The notes below the pieces were generated by a model. It was not told the origin of the DNA, did no database searches, and saw only the letters and a program-made list of their open reading frames with translations. From Symsagittifera roscoffensis (lineage: Eukaryota; Xenacoelomorpha; Acoela; Convolutidae): a stretch of DNA of 35,000 nt. A program made the translations under genes and the position numbers. The stretch lies in NCBI RefSeq assembly GCF_963678635.1, contig NW_026971437.1:1-35000 (forward strand), written 5' to 3'. Positions 1 through 9,481 of the stretch are shown here, piece after piece (position 1 is the stretch's first letter; the number at the start of each line of letters is the position of its first letter).

Positions 1-301
1 ATGGAGCAGCAGTAATAACATTCAAAAATTTAAATGAAATAAAATATAATGAATTTTTTTTTTCTAAAATTTGAAATTTTTTTATGAAAATCATCTCCCC
101 ACACGCCATTTAAAGTACAAAAAAAGAGATTTCGTTCCTTGTAACAAATCAATTATGTCAAATAAGCTTCTTTCAACCAATTTGGAACGATTTATAAGAC
201 GGATTAAATCTCCTCTTACGCGTTAATAGCGCGAATTATATCGCGCGTTAATTGTCCCAAATTGGTCAAAATGGCCAAATTGGCAATCTTTAAACCCTCA
301 T
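1..301 (+). repeat. Left terminal inverted repeat of unit A (outer end outside window)
   Basis: Matches the reverse complement of 9019-9328. It contains the direct repeat CGCGTTAAT at 219-227 and 244-252, and the inverted pair GCGCGA (229-234) / TCGCGC (241-246), giving a compact GC-rich structured core in otherwise AT-rich DNA. This core could be a binding site for a recombinase, which is inference. Confidence 0.85.
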
Positions 302-407
302 AATTTTACAAAAAATGATCACAGGTGAAATATGTTGCAAATTTAAGCTCAGGACAACACTATCTTTTGAATGATATGAAAAATTTTTGTCAAAAATGGC
401 TAGTTAA

Positions 408-800
408 AAAGTCGAAATTTGTCTGAAGAAAAAAAACCCACCCCGAGCACAAATATTCCGTTACTTTCGTATCGAAAGTCGGAACAATAAAGGTAGACTT
501 TGTCACATACCCTTTCGATCGATCAGTGATGTTATAACGTTTCTTAGTATCTTCCTAGTTTTATTCTTTCATTGTATGTCTCTGGATTTTCATCAATTGT
601 CTGCCTCATATCCTGATTTGTGCCAGAGATTGATACGATTCTTACAGAAAATCCCGAGACTGTATAATCAATTCAAGTTACCAAAATTGCAATTGGTCAT
701 CAAAAATCGTGCTAAATTGTAAGTCAACTTTTACCCTGGTTTATGTTTCTTAATTATCTTTCAATTTTTTAGTTGTTGGGAGATAACTTCTCCAACTTAA
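408..800 (+). other. Possible two-exon small gene, unit A left arm
   Basis: A frame stays open from 408 to 718. It ends at a good splice donor (GTAAGT at 719-724) with a pyrimidine-rich acceptor at 771-772, giving a 54-nt intron. The joined frame ends with a stop at 798-800. The only ATG near its middle is at 576, which would give a product of about 56 residues, with no motif I recognise. In unit B the base matching this ATG reads ACG (10112-10114), so either the start lies elsewhere or the gene is dead there. Splice sites are conserved in both units, but this may simply reflect recent duplication. It could equally be a fragment of a larger gene. Confidence 0.25.
719..772 (+). other. Candidate 54-nt intron
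   Basis: GTAAGT donor, a TTCTTAAT-like branch region and a CAATTTTTTAG acceptor. The same intron is at 10255-10308 in unit B. The size suits compact invertebrate introns. Transcription is not shown. Confidence 0.4.
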
Positions 801-900
801 TCATCATCCAAGATTTATGAATGAGACAAACAAAAAAAATTGAAAGCGGTAAAGTTTTGTAAATGAATGCTCGATACGCAGGAGTTTTTCTTAAAATGTT

Positions 901-1100
901 CCCTAATTTAAAGGAGCACCAATTAAGAAACTCCACCTTGCGGATTTTTATTTTCAACCTTCTCGAATCACTGCCTTTTTCCAGCATAATTACCCTGTCA
1001 CAAAAGAGTATCGAACGAAGCTTAAAAAATTCGCTTTTAGAAATGCACTACAAGAAATTTTTGCCATGCAACAAATTTTACTAACGTTTCGAAAATGACT
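901..1100 (+). other. Possible exon or gene remnant, left arm of unit A
   Basis: Two overlapping plus-strand frames are open here. One starts at 863 and gives 73 residues; another, open from about 910 to a TGA near 1097, reads as a mixed hydrophobic and basic stretch of about 60 residues. In unit B a 4-base deletion removes the first ATG, yet the second frame stays open to the same stop. I recognise no domain, and it may be chance. Confidence 0.15.
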
Positions 1101-1191
1101 ATAACTATTCCTTTCCTAATTATAATAATAAAGTTAGCTGATCAACACTATTCGTGTTTGAAATTTAAATTATTTTACAGAAATTATAAAA

Positions 1192-1461
1192 TTACATGCT
1201 GAATAAAACAGTATAAAAAAAGAGTTTGTTTTCGAGAAAGGTTAAAAAATAGATTAAAGATAAAAAAAATTCTTGAAGGGTAGCTAGTTGCTTCAAAAAA
1301 CATTGAATAAGTCTATCATAGTAAGGTACAAATTTATTCCGAGCCCTAAAACATATTGACATTTTCTCCAAAAACTTCAGTTTTTGATCAAAACTCTCAT
1401 TACCCCCCATTTGATTGGCCATTAAGAAACTGCGTCTTAAGACTTTGTTTAGTTTATACAA
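1192..1461 (-). other. Unassigned 89-codon minus-strand frame (unit A)
   Basis: The translation is basic and helical at its start, then hydrophobic at its end. Unit B (10786-10992) has the first ~65 codons unchanged, but a one-base homopolymer difference alters the C-terminus. No family is recognised and no start context is convincing. It lies downstream of the decayed reverse transcriptase on the same strand and could be part of that element's 3' region. Confidence 0.15.
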
Positions 1462-2480
1462 AAATAATGTGATAACAAATACTTTAATTCAAAAAAAACT
1501 GAACTGATGATTCCTCAAATAAGTAGTTTTCAAGTTTTTGTGAAATTGAAAAAGTTGATCATATTTGCTTTTATCAAAACAGTTTTTAATATAATTTTGA
1601 GGTCTTTTTCTTCCTGATCTTGTTTAATGTTTCCAAATAACAGATCAAAAACTTTAATGATCAAGTCTGGTACTGAAATCTATCAAAAATCAAAAAATAA
1701 ACAATAAAAAACAGAAGAAATGAAGAACTCTTAGTTTAAAAAAAACCAAAAAAGTTTTGTTGTCTCGTTGTTCGATAACTGAAGTGCAAGAGAATTATTT
1801 AAGGTAAAAACAAATTTGTTGCAAAAATTTGGCTTTTTTGTGAGCTGGACCAAAATAAATTCTCCATATCTTTCATAAAAGTTTTATTAGCAACTAACTA
1901 TGCCTCCTTAACATGCTCTGAAAACAATTGGAAAAATCGATATATAATTTTTGGCGTTCAATTTTTTTGTATGTTTTTTTAAAAAAGTTAAAAGAAATGG
2001 GCATAGAAATCCTGAAAGAAGATTGATTCGTAAGTTTTGCCTCTTAAATGACTTGTTTAAAAACGATAATTTATTGTAACAAAATCTTTCAAATTATTAG
2101 TAAGTTTTGTTCAAAATTTAATTAGTTCCATGGTTTTGGGTACGCTTTTTGCTTAGTGGTGGGAGAGTTTTTTGTCTAAATGTTAACTGGAGCTTGCTTC
2201 ATATCATCGTTTTATATCATTAGTACCAGTATCTAAGAGCGAAGTGTAATCAAAGGGTTTTGAAGTGTAATAAATTATCTCAAAAACTTTTTCAAGGGAT
2301 GCACGTCACCATTCTATTTTGATGTTTTTGATGCATAATTTTTTTTAATCAGTGAATTATCCATTTGGTTCATCTTTTCAACATTTTTGTTTCGTTAAGG
2401 TCCACATTTTACATTACTAGCAGAGTTTGCACATAGCTAGCCAATTTCTCTTCCTTGTAGAACATCCATAAATATTTCTC
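1462..2480. other. Non-coding AT-rich stretch, unit A
   Basis: About 1 kb with no frame of note on either strand and many homopolymer runs of A and T. The same stretch in unit B is 10993-12012. Nothing further is seen in it. Confidence 0.5.
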
Positions 2481-2489
2481 TAGGGTAAG

Positions 2490-5228
2490 AAATTATGGTC
2501 TGAGCCAAGACTCCTCCATTTGGTCCTTGTGCCTCGGAAGCACACACTGGAAGAACGGAGCACGGCAAAAGACAGCCGACACTTCACCCAGTTCATAGTT
2601 TTACTATAGGGTTTCTCTCACTTGGTAGATAATGCTTCTCCTACTCTCCGAAGGAAGTTTTTAAATTCTGGAGCGAGCATCCCATCAACAGACACGACAA
2701 GAGGCGTGAAAGTTATATGTCTTTCCTGACACGCGTCTGAACATTTTGTCTTTTTCTCAACCTCTGCTGAGTGCAAAACACTCATGAGGCTTCTGTTCTG
2801 ATAGGAGATGGCGTCGGTGTCAGAGACACGAATATCAAAAAGCGCACCTCCCTGTCTAACATAAACTCCACGACAAAACAAATCTGCAATTATTGCGGAA
2901 GTCTCATTTTGCGGGTTGTATTCTCTAATAACAGACTCTCTCTGCACATCCTTCCACACTAAAGAAGCTAAGTCCCTACAGCATCCCTAATCTCATTGTA
3001 AGACTCATCAGCTAAACTGGTTGGGTTAGACACTCCAAGACTACCCTTTCTTGATGGCAAACAAAAAAGACGTCTCTCCATTGATGAAATCGACGAAGTT
3101 CCAAGTATCGCAGGTAAGAATTTCTCCATCGGAAGGTTCTCTAGCGGTTGAAAAAGCTGACTAGAACCACCCAAAACACGATGGAAAAATTACATTCCGC
3201 TTGTAGGGACCTAGTCAGTCCTGATAAAGCACATTGTGGTTCTGTTTTTGCCACAAAAGAAAGTTTCTCAATTTTGTCTAACCATTCAAGTTCTTTCTTT
3301 TTCAAGTAGATGTCCTTTTCATTTCCGTCTCCAATGAAACCGCCCAAAAACCTCTTCCCTTCCACTATAGTAATCGAGTACTTGTCAAATATGTGATGCG
3401 CTTCTTGGGCATATTGTTTATCGACAATCATAAGACTTTTGGAAGGCTCTGGAAATTAACCGAAGGCGGGATCTTCCTCAATCAAGTTTTTGAGCCATAT
3501 CTCCAATTTCTTGAGCTTTGCTATGGCCGCAGAATCATCAGCATACCAACTTTGTAACACATTGTTCTGATCCTTTAACTTTCGAATCAGGGGAAGAAGT
3601 GAAACACAAAAGAAGAACATCGCCAGTGGGTCTCCCTGTGTTTTTCCTTTCCTACTGTATATCACTTCATCGGCGCCAGCAACGAAAAGGGACGCGAAGC
3701 CCCTGTAATTATTGAAGAGAAATCTAGAACATCTGGGCCACAAAATTCGAGCATTCCACAAAGCTGTTTCACGATTGAGCGAGTTGAAAGCATTTGATGC
3801 ATCCATCAACAGCACACCACAGCCATCTTCCTTATTGTCATCAAAAACATCAAAGAGCGCATGAATTGCACCTTCAACGCCAGCTTTCAGCCCACAAGCT
3901 AATTGATCAGTCGAACATGTTTCTTTAAGCTCAATTTTTGTGAGCTCAGCAACACGTTTGCAAATTATTCTCCGTAGACACTCACCTATGCCAATAGGTC
4001 ACACGCCAGGACATTTATCAAGCGCAATCAATCTTCCAGAAACCAATGCTCGCACTTTCGACCATGGTAAGATTTGATTGCACAATTTTGTGGCGAGAGT
4101 TGGAACTTCATCTCTCATGTGTGAACTGTGACCCCCATGACGTACGTAATAAAACCGTCTGCCAATGCTCAGAATCTGTTTCCGAAGCTCCCAAACTGTC
4201 CTGCAAAGAACGTGTCGTTTTTTCAATGGATGCAGAACTGATTATAACATCTTCAAAGTCGGGTAAAACTGGCACTTGCAAACGCCAAGAGAGATGTGAC
4301 TTGTGTAGCTCTGGATGCTTTGACTTCAAAGTCTCTAAAAGGGTCACACCTTTCTTCACCTCTTGCGTCGGATCAAGCAGACCCCCGCTTGCTCTCTCCG
4401 AGAGCCACGGCATAGCGCTTCTCATTTTGCATTTCATCATTAATGAAGCAAACACTTTCGAGACATGTTTGTCGTCCAATTTATCTTGATTTATTTGTTT
4501 CTTTTTGCCACATCTCACTGCTTCCGCCAACAACTTGTCGACTTTGTTTTCCTTCCAGTCTTCAATACGCCGTCCAATAAGTGTTCGAATGTCTTTTGGT
4601 GCTTTGATCATTAGATCTCTTTGTAACAAAACACGACTCACCACCAGAGCTCTTTCTGAGGTGGAATCAGCAGTGGTAGAAAGAAGCTTTAGTTCAAGTG
4701 TCAGGATGTCCACGTACTTCCTACCAGTGTTACTATTAGGCAAAGTATATAGTCTTTTTGGCAACCCTACTTTTTTCACCCATCTTTCAGACCAAATCGA
4801 TTGATCAAAACAAGTTGATTTGTCAAGTGACGCACCGAATGCTTCCATCATTATGTCATCGTCATGGCTTTCAAGATTCGGATCAGCTTCTAGTAGCACA
4901 TCTTCTACTTGCAGGTCTTGCATGGCTTGAGTTAATCTTTTAATCATATGCGGCCATTGCTTGTCGGTGTAACATTAACGCGGTCATTGTTATCTTGTGA
5001 TATCAACAAGTCTTCCACTTCAAACCCGCTGGTATTGGAAACACTGAGTTGCGAATCAGAATTATACCCCAGATAACTAGGCGGTTTGATAATTCTCTGA
5101 GTCCGCCTCATGATATCACGAGCGTTCCTCGAACGAAACTCGAACTCTTCCCGAGCACGGGCCACTCTGCATCCAAAACGAGCACCAATCCACAAATAAG
5201 CTGTACTCCGAACACGTGCTCTGCTCCA
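2490..5228 (-). pseudogene. Decayed non-LTR-type reverse transcriptase, unit A
   Basis: This reads on the minus strand from about 5228 to 2490. An N-terminal helical part (4108-4947) leads to a DKCPGV motif near 4003. The palm follows: motif A with MDASNAFNSLN at ~3806-3774, motif B TQGDPLAM at 3641-3618 and motif C YADD at 3545-3534. A thumb with LFQPLE and FLPAILG (~3155-3105) comes next. The C-terminal part has RGVY and FDIRV motifs near 2875-2820, which resemble the restriction-like endonuclease (RLE) end of site-specific non-LTR elements. Similar RT-plus-endonuclease proteins are familiar from cnidarian and other invertebrate genomes (from memory). Lesions: TGA after 4944, a frameshift near 4130, TGA at 3999, TAA near 3456, a frameshift near 3170, loss of the expected Cys/His finger before 2960, and TGA at 2615. 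It is clearly dead. Confidence 0.8.
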
Positions 5229-5300
5229 AACTCACCAGTTCAGCTCCAAACACGAGCTCTGGTCCAAATACGAGCACTGCTTGAGATAAAATGTCCGCTG
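5229..5300. repeat. Short imperfect tandem repeats with the core ACGAGC, unit A
   Basis: Units of roughly 18-20 bases built around CTCCAAACACGAGC recur from about 5140 to 5280, reaching back into the 5' end of the reverse transcriptase relic. The unit B counterpart is about 14673-14815. The function is unknown. Confidence 0.4.
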
Positions 5301-5301
5301 A

Positions 5302-5812
5302 GTTGTCGATGTTGCAGTGGTTGTTGTTTGTTTTTTTTTTCTTGCTTAACAAGACACGTGCAAAATTCACAACAGAACAAAAGTTGCGATATTTGCAATA
5401 AATGCAATAGTTGCAATATTTGCAATAGTTGTCAATGTTGCAGTGGTTCTTGTTTTTTTTGTTTTTTTTATTTGTTTTTTTTTTTGCTTAACAAGACAAG
5501 TGCAGTTTTGACAATAGAACAATTTAATTGCGCCAATGTAATTAGTTTTGAGGGAGCGCGCGCCGAAAGACTTTTGGTCTAGTTTTTTAAGTGTTCAAAA
5601 CCTTATTTTAAACCTGATTTTTTGGAATTTGTCTGCGGCGCAAAAAAAAATTATGACAAAAAAGTCCTTATACTAATATCAGAACAGCAGAACAATTATA
5701 AAGCAGAACAATAGTTGCAATAATTGCAATAGTTAAAATAGTTGCAATAGTTGCAATAGTTGTCGATGTTGCAGTGGTTGTTGTTTTTTTTCTTGCTTAA
5801 CAAGACACGTGC
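5302..5812. repeat. Three-block interspersed repeat with GTTGCAATA microsatellite, unit A
   Basis: Three blocks (5302-5361, 5429-5503, 5759-5812) share GTTGTCGATGTTGCAGTGG, a poly-T run of variable length, and then TTGCTTAACAAGACACGTGC (second block with an AAGTGC variant). The core CTTG-CTTAA-CAAG is a small inverted repeat next to a CACGTG E-box-like site. Between the blocks lie arrays of GTTGCAATA-like units (5385-5428, 5711-5758). Unit B has the same layout at about 14835-15350. This lies between the divergently oriented reverse transcriptase relic and NLR-like gene. Confidence 0.65.
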
Positions 5813-6357
5813 TAAAATATTTGATTTATAATGATTTAGATTTCAACATGGAAGTATATAAAAATTCTTCGAAAATTCTTTTACAAACTCTTTTTTATAA
5901 GATCAGGTGCGTCGAATTTCTGATCAAACTAATTTCATTTTTTTGGTTTATCTTCATCAGAGTTTTGCAACTTAGTTTCAACAAAGTCAAGGCCCTAAAA
6001 ATTTACAGAAATTAACAATGAAGAAAAAAATGATGCAGAATGTTCAATTTTTTTCGTTATTTTGCTAACTTTTCTGCTGCTAACTTCAATTTTTTTACGG
6101 TCAATATTTCGTTTCTATTTTGATTAAGATTTAAAAAATAGCAAAGTACAGTCAGATCAAAAATAAAAGATCAGGCAATTAGCAAAAAAACGTTCGATGA
6201 CACTTCAAAAAAGAACGTCGATTTGCTTTTCAAAAACAAATTGAAAGTAGATAGACTTAGAGAATTATCTTCGACATGTCAGTTGAGGCATTTTTATTTC
6301 ACGGTTGATGATGTTTCATTTGTTTTTATGGAGTTTGTTTTTTTTCAAAAATGTCAT
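5813..6357. other. Interval without a supported gene, unit A
   Basis: A 68-codon plus frame (5809-6015) is hydrophobic and differs in unit B by a one-base insertion in a T run, so it is unlikely to be a coding exon. A strong acceptor-like CTTCATCAG lies at ~5952-5960 and could belong to an untranslated exon. Nothing else is seen. Confidence 0.4.
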
Positions 6358-6553
6358 TACGAGGCCAAACTGTGCATTTTGTGCATTGTAAGCCGATTCC
6401 GCAACAAGGACGCTCCCTTTGCTCTTCTTTTGCTCTTTCATTTTCTTTGATCGTTCCGACAAAAAATTAGCATGTATAGAGAATTATCTCTGGAATCCAG
6501 AAACATACAGACACAAAATTGTGCTCCTATCCAGTGCACAGTTTGGCCTCGTA
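6358..6553. mobile_element. Small TA-flanked MITE, unit A
   Basis: TACGAGGCCAAACTGTGCA at 6358-6376 is perfectly inverted at 6535-6553. Taking the outer TA on each side as a target duplication leaves a 192-bp element with 17-bp perfect inverted repeats, the form of a Tc1/mariner-type MITE. It has no coding capacity. Family membership is inferred from the TA dinucleotides only. Confidence 0.6.
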
Positions 6554-6592
6554 GTGGTTCAAAAATTGTTTTCATGTGGTTGATTTCATGTG

Positions 6593-7480
6593 CCCGGGTT
6601 GACCTCCATACACCGAAATTGGTTATCATACAATTCCAAACATCAAGTGTGTGGAAAAATGCTTGTCATACAATTTTCATACAATTTCTAAAAATGGTTG
6701 AAAACTGGTACAAATTTATTTCTGTGGCTGATTGATTCTTATAAAACAGTCTGGTGATAAGAAAACTGAGGTTCTCGTTTTTTGAAAAAATGCTCATCAT
6801 ACAATTCTCATACTTGGAAATTGTATGACTGGCATTTTTTTTCGATGGCGACACAAAAATATTTCAAGTAATTTTGAAAATTTGGCCCAATTTTTTTTTC
6901 AACCGCAAATCGAATTTCGTACGCAAACAAAGATTTTTCGAAACAATTTTTTTTGCATTCAAAATTTAATATTTTGTGTTCATAACGTAGCCCTGGATAC
7001 GATAAAATTGGCTTTTATAATCTTTTCACTTAATTTTTTTTTCAAAGACGCTGAAAATTCCTATTTCTTTTTTATGGGGTGTTAATGTATGCCTTGATCA
7101 ATGTCGGATTACTTGGAAATTCAAAAATTTAAAATAATCATCATTAAAAAACTTTGACAAAAAATAAAAGTTTGTTACTTTTGTTATATCAATTGTGAAA
7201 ACAGCCAAAATCAGGTCGTTTGCTATGCATTGTGAATGCAAGACCGTTCAAACTTTGGCAAACACAACCGAAAAATTTTTTCAGACACTAAATTTAGAAA
7301 GAAAAAATCAAAATTTTTGGTTTATAGAAAAACACCTATCATACATTTTTCATATATGGAAAAATGTTTATCAAAGAGATTTCATACACTTTTCTGTACA
7401 TATGGCATTGTATAGAAATGTATGACAAGAAGTTTTTCATAAATGGAAATTGTATGATTAGAATTTCTAGTCAACCCGGG
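6593..7480. mobile_element. 888-bp MITE-like element with CCCGGGTTGAC ends, unit A
   Basis: CCCGGGTTGAC at 6593-6603 is inverted as GTCAACCCGGG at 7470-7480. Inside both ends, and in the middle, variants of TCATACAATTTCC and its complement GGAAATTGTATGA recur about eight times (for example ~6628, ~6668, ~6680, ~6798, ~6820, ~7345, ~7420, ~7448). Such subterminal repeats typically bind transposase. TG flanks both ends, but no clear longer target duplication is seen. The internal plus frames (6825-7085, 7195-7425) are low-complexity, AT-driven and probably not coding. Confidence 0.6.
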
Positions 7481-7846
7481 TGTTTTGGATCGTTCTATAG
7501 CCTAGCTTATTGGTTCAGACTTTTTGCTCTGCCTTTCTCGTCAGACATAATCACACTGGATTATTTGGATCGTACCGTTCTGCAATTGACGTTCCAGTTT
7601 GTTCAAAAGTATTAATAAAAAGTCGGTTAATCAAATTTTTGTCCTGATTTTCTTTTTTGTCTAATTTCAGCAAATCTTGGTTTCGATTTGAGCAGCAAAT
7701 TTTAAAAAATTTCTACGAAACTTGGATTACTCTCCAGTTTTTGGTCGCTTTAAAAATCTCGGCACAGTCATTGTTATAAATTTTATTTTAAATGAAAGTA
7801 GATGGACCAAAATTTATTAATCAATTTTTTGTAGTCTGTTTTTGAG
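7481..7846 (+). promoter_or_regulatory. Probable 5' region of the truncated NLR-like gene, unit A
   Basis: 366 bp between the MITE-like element and the gene start. It contains a strong acceptor-like TTTTTTGTCTAATTTCAG ending at 7670 and a second acceptor-like TTTTTTGTAG 13 bases before the ATG. An untranslated 5' exon and intron are therefore possible. The same region in unit B is 17019-17384. No TATA box is assigned because of the AT-rich background. Confidence 0.35.
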
Positions 7847-9016
7847 ATGACCGCCACCAACACTCCTCAACCTTCGCAATTGATGAGCCAATCAGATGAA
7901 AGAATAATGAGGCTAATTTTTTTGACTCGACGCACTTGTGATAATCTTTCCAGAGATCTTATTTCTCATGTCTTGCGTCAACAAAACAAGGGCTCATTTC
8001 AAGACTGGTTGTCAAAAATTGACCCAGAAGACTGGCATAGAGACTTAAAAATACATTTTGGTTCGCGGTTGCCAAGATTGGATGAGTGCGATACAACTGT
8101 GCTTACTTCAATTGTCCAGAAGCTCGATACAAAACAATTTTTCAAAACGTTGATTGACGAAATTAGAAAAATGCGAAATTCAGTTTGTCATGTCTCTTTA
8201 GAAATCAATTTTTCGGACGCGCTCTATGAAGACAACATCAAAAATTTAAGTGACTTTTTGCTAAACATTGATGGAACCATTTTCCCTTGCTCTGCGGATT
8301 GTATCAATTTTCTTAAAGAGAACATTAATCAAACGTTGGAACATTTTTGTGCTACTCACCCAAATGATGTTGTTTGCGTATTGAGAAAGCTTGAGCTTGA
8401 ATTTCCGAAACTAGCCCAGCAAATTCAATGTTTACGAGAAAAGATCGAAGAACTGGAATCAAAAGTCAGCAAATATGAAAACCATCTCAACCAACATGAC
8501 AACCAGTTAAGCCAACAAGTTATTAAGCTTAATGATCTTGACTGCAAATTAGTCCAGAATTTCGAACAGTTTGACGATAAATTGAATCAAACTGTTAATA
8601 AAGTGTATCAGCTCGAAGAAAATCTTGATTGCAGTACCGCTGAAACTGCTCAACAAAAAAAGTCCCTCGAAAACCACGACAGGAAAATCAAACAACATGA
8701 AACAAAAATCACCGAAATTGACAAGAAACTCGATGAAAGTTTGAAACCAGACATGAGCTTGCACGAGCCAGTGAATAACATTCCAAATTCAACCATCAGT
8801 GGACGCGAAAATGATCTGAAAATGTTGAACGAGCTATTCTCTCGATTACAGATTGTAGTTATTACGGGATGTCCGGGTATTGGTAAGACAGCACTTGCGC
8901 AACATTATGCCAATTCTTTACCCGCGGGAGTTAGTCCGACAAAAGTATCTTTCCAAGGGTTTTCCGCAGAACCTGAAGACGCAAAAGCAAAAATTGCCAT
9001 GAAAATGAGGGTTTAA
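7847..9016 (+). CDS. Truncated HEPN-coiled-coil-P-loop protein (389 codons), stop supplied by inverted repeat
   Basis: Residues 1-386 match the full-length gene in unit B except Ile39 for Val39. It keeps the HEPN-like N-terminal domain with the R110-x4-H115 motif of the HEPN nuclease fold, the coiled coil (about 185-300) and the start of the NB-ARC domain with Walker A GCPGIGKTA (341-349). The frame is cut about 40 residues after Walker A and leaves the gene at codon 387 into the inner edge of the right inverted repeat. It reads Met-Arg-Val there and then stops in GGGTTTAA. Walker B, the sensor, GLPL and the C-terminal domain are missing. If expressed, it would be a HEPN-coiled-coil protein without ATP-driven control. 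That role is inference; it may also be a dead fragment. Confidence 0.6.
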   Translation: MTATNTPQPSQLMSQSDERIMRLIFLTRRTCDNLSRDLISHVLRQQNKGSFQDWLSKIDPEDWHRDLKIHFGSRLPRLDECDTTVLTSIVQKLDTKQFFKTLIDEIRKMRNSVCHVSLEINFSDALYEDNIKNLSDFLLNIDGTIFPCSADCINFLKENINQTLEHFCATHPNDVVCVLRKLELEFPKLAQQIQCLREKIEELESKVSKYENHLNQHDNQLSQQVIKLNDLDCKLVQNFEQFDDKLNQTVNKVYQLEENLDCSTAETAQQKKSLENHDRKIKQHETKITEIDKKLDESLKPDMSLHEPVNNIPNSTISGRENDLKMLNELFSRLQIVVITGCPGIGKTALAQHYANSLPAGVSPTKVSFQGFSAEPEDAKAKIAMKMRV

Positions 9017-9372
9017 AGATGAGGGTTTAAAGATTGCCATTCTGGCCATTTTGACCAATTTGGGACAATTAACGCGCGATATAACTCGCGCTATGAACGC
9101 GTAAGCGGAGATTTAATCCTTCTCATAAATCGTTCCAAATTGGCTGAACGAAACTTATTTGCCATAATTGATTTGTTATAAGGAGCGAAATCTATCTTTT
9201 TGTACTTTAAATGGCGTTGTCGGGGGATGATTTTCATAAAAAATTCCAAATTTTAGAAAAAACATTGCAATTTCATTTTATTTCATTTAATTTTTTTGTT
9301 ATTACTGCTGCTCATTAAACCTTAAAAGGCAGTCGAAAAATTCAGGGCTTCGCCCTGATACGAGCAGTCTTG
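9005..9372 (-). repeat. Right terminal inverted repeat of unit A, with a 14-bp internal duplication
   Basis: Reverse complement of the left repeat at 9482-9838. The innermost 14 bases ATGAGGGTTTAAAG occur twice in tandem (9005-9018, 9019-9032). The outer part carries the hairpin-forming CAGGGC-GAA-GCCCTG (as complement) and ends at CGAGCAGTCTTG (9361-9372). The inner edge fuses to the NLR-like reading frame and supplies its stop codon. Confidence 0.85.
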
Positions 9373-9481
9373 TAGTAATTTGTCAACCAGTCCCAAAAAG
9401 TAAGGGGTAACAAAGAGTTACTATTATAACCAAATTCCCAAAAAAAATGCTTGTAAACACTTCTCGAATTGAAACATGCAT
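9373..9481. other. 109-bp spacer between units A and B
   Basis: Unique AT-rich DNA between the right end of unit A and the left end of unit B. I see no reading frame and no clear target-site duplication: the right end is followed by TAGTAATTTG and the left end preceded by GAAACATGCAT. Confidence 0.7.

Larger units (their letters stand above)
1..9372. mobile_element. Unit A of a long-inverted-repeat mobile element
   Basis: The right end (9019-9372) is the reverse complement of the left end, which in this unit is cut by the window start and in unit B runs 9482-9838. The inverted repeats are about 355 bp long and start with CAAGACTGCTCGTATCA. Inside are small uncertain exons, a decayed minus-strand reverse transcriptase, a short-repeat block, two MITE-like insertions and a 3'-truncated HEPN-NB-ARC gene. 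Full size would be about 9.4 kb. No transposase is recognised, so the unit may be non-autonomous or may belong to a family I do not recognise. The long inverted repeats recall Mutator-like or Polinton-like elements, but none of their signature proteins is seen. Target-site duplications cannot be judged because the left flank is missing. Confidence 0.75.

Noticed and set aside
4046-4489. Long plus-strand frames inside the reverse transcriptase relic (also 13578-14147)
   Set aside because: They mirror the minus-strand coding sequence, whose family motifs are clear.
2490-5228. In-frame TGA codons as a sign of a different genetic code
   Set aside because: The same genes also carry TAA stops and frameshifts, and the intact NLR-like gene has no in-frame TGA. 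Decay explains them better.
5385-5760. GTTGCAATA repeats as a possible CRISPR-like array
   Set aside because: The units are 7-9 bases, irregular and without unique spacers of constant length; the setting is eukaryotic.
6825-7425. Plus-strand frames inside the 888-bp element as a transposase
   Set aside because: Short, Phe/Ile/Asn-rich translations typical of AT-rich non-coding DNA; no DDE-type motif.
1-9372. Classification as a Polinton/Maverick
   Set aside because: Long inverted repeats fit, but no protein-primed DNA polymerase, capsid, ATPase or retroviral-type integrase is present within the unit.
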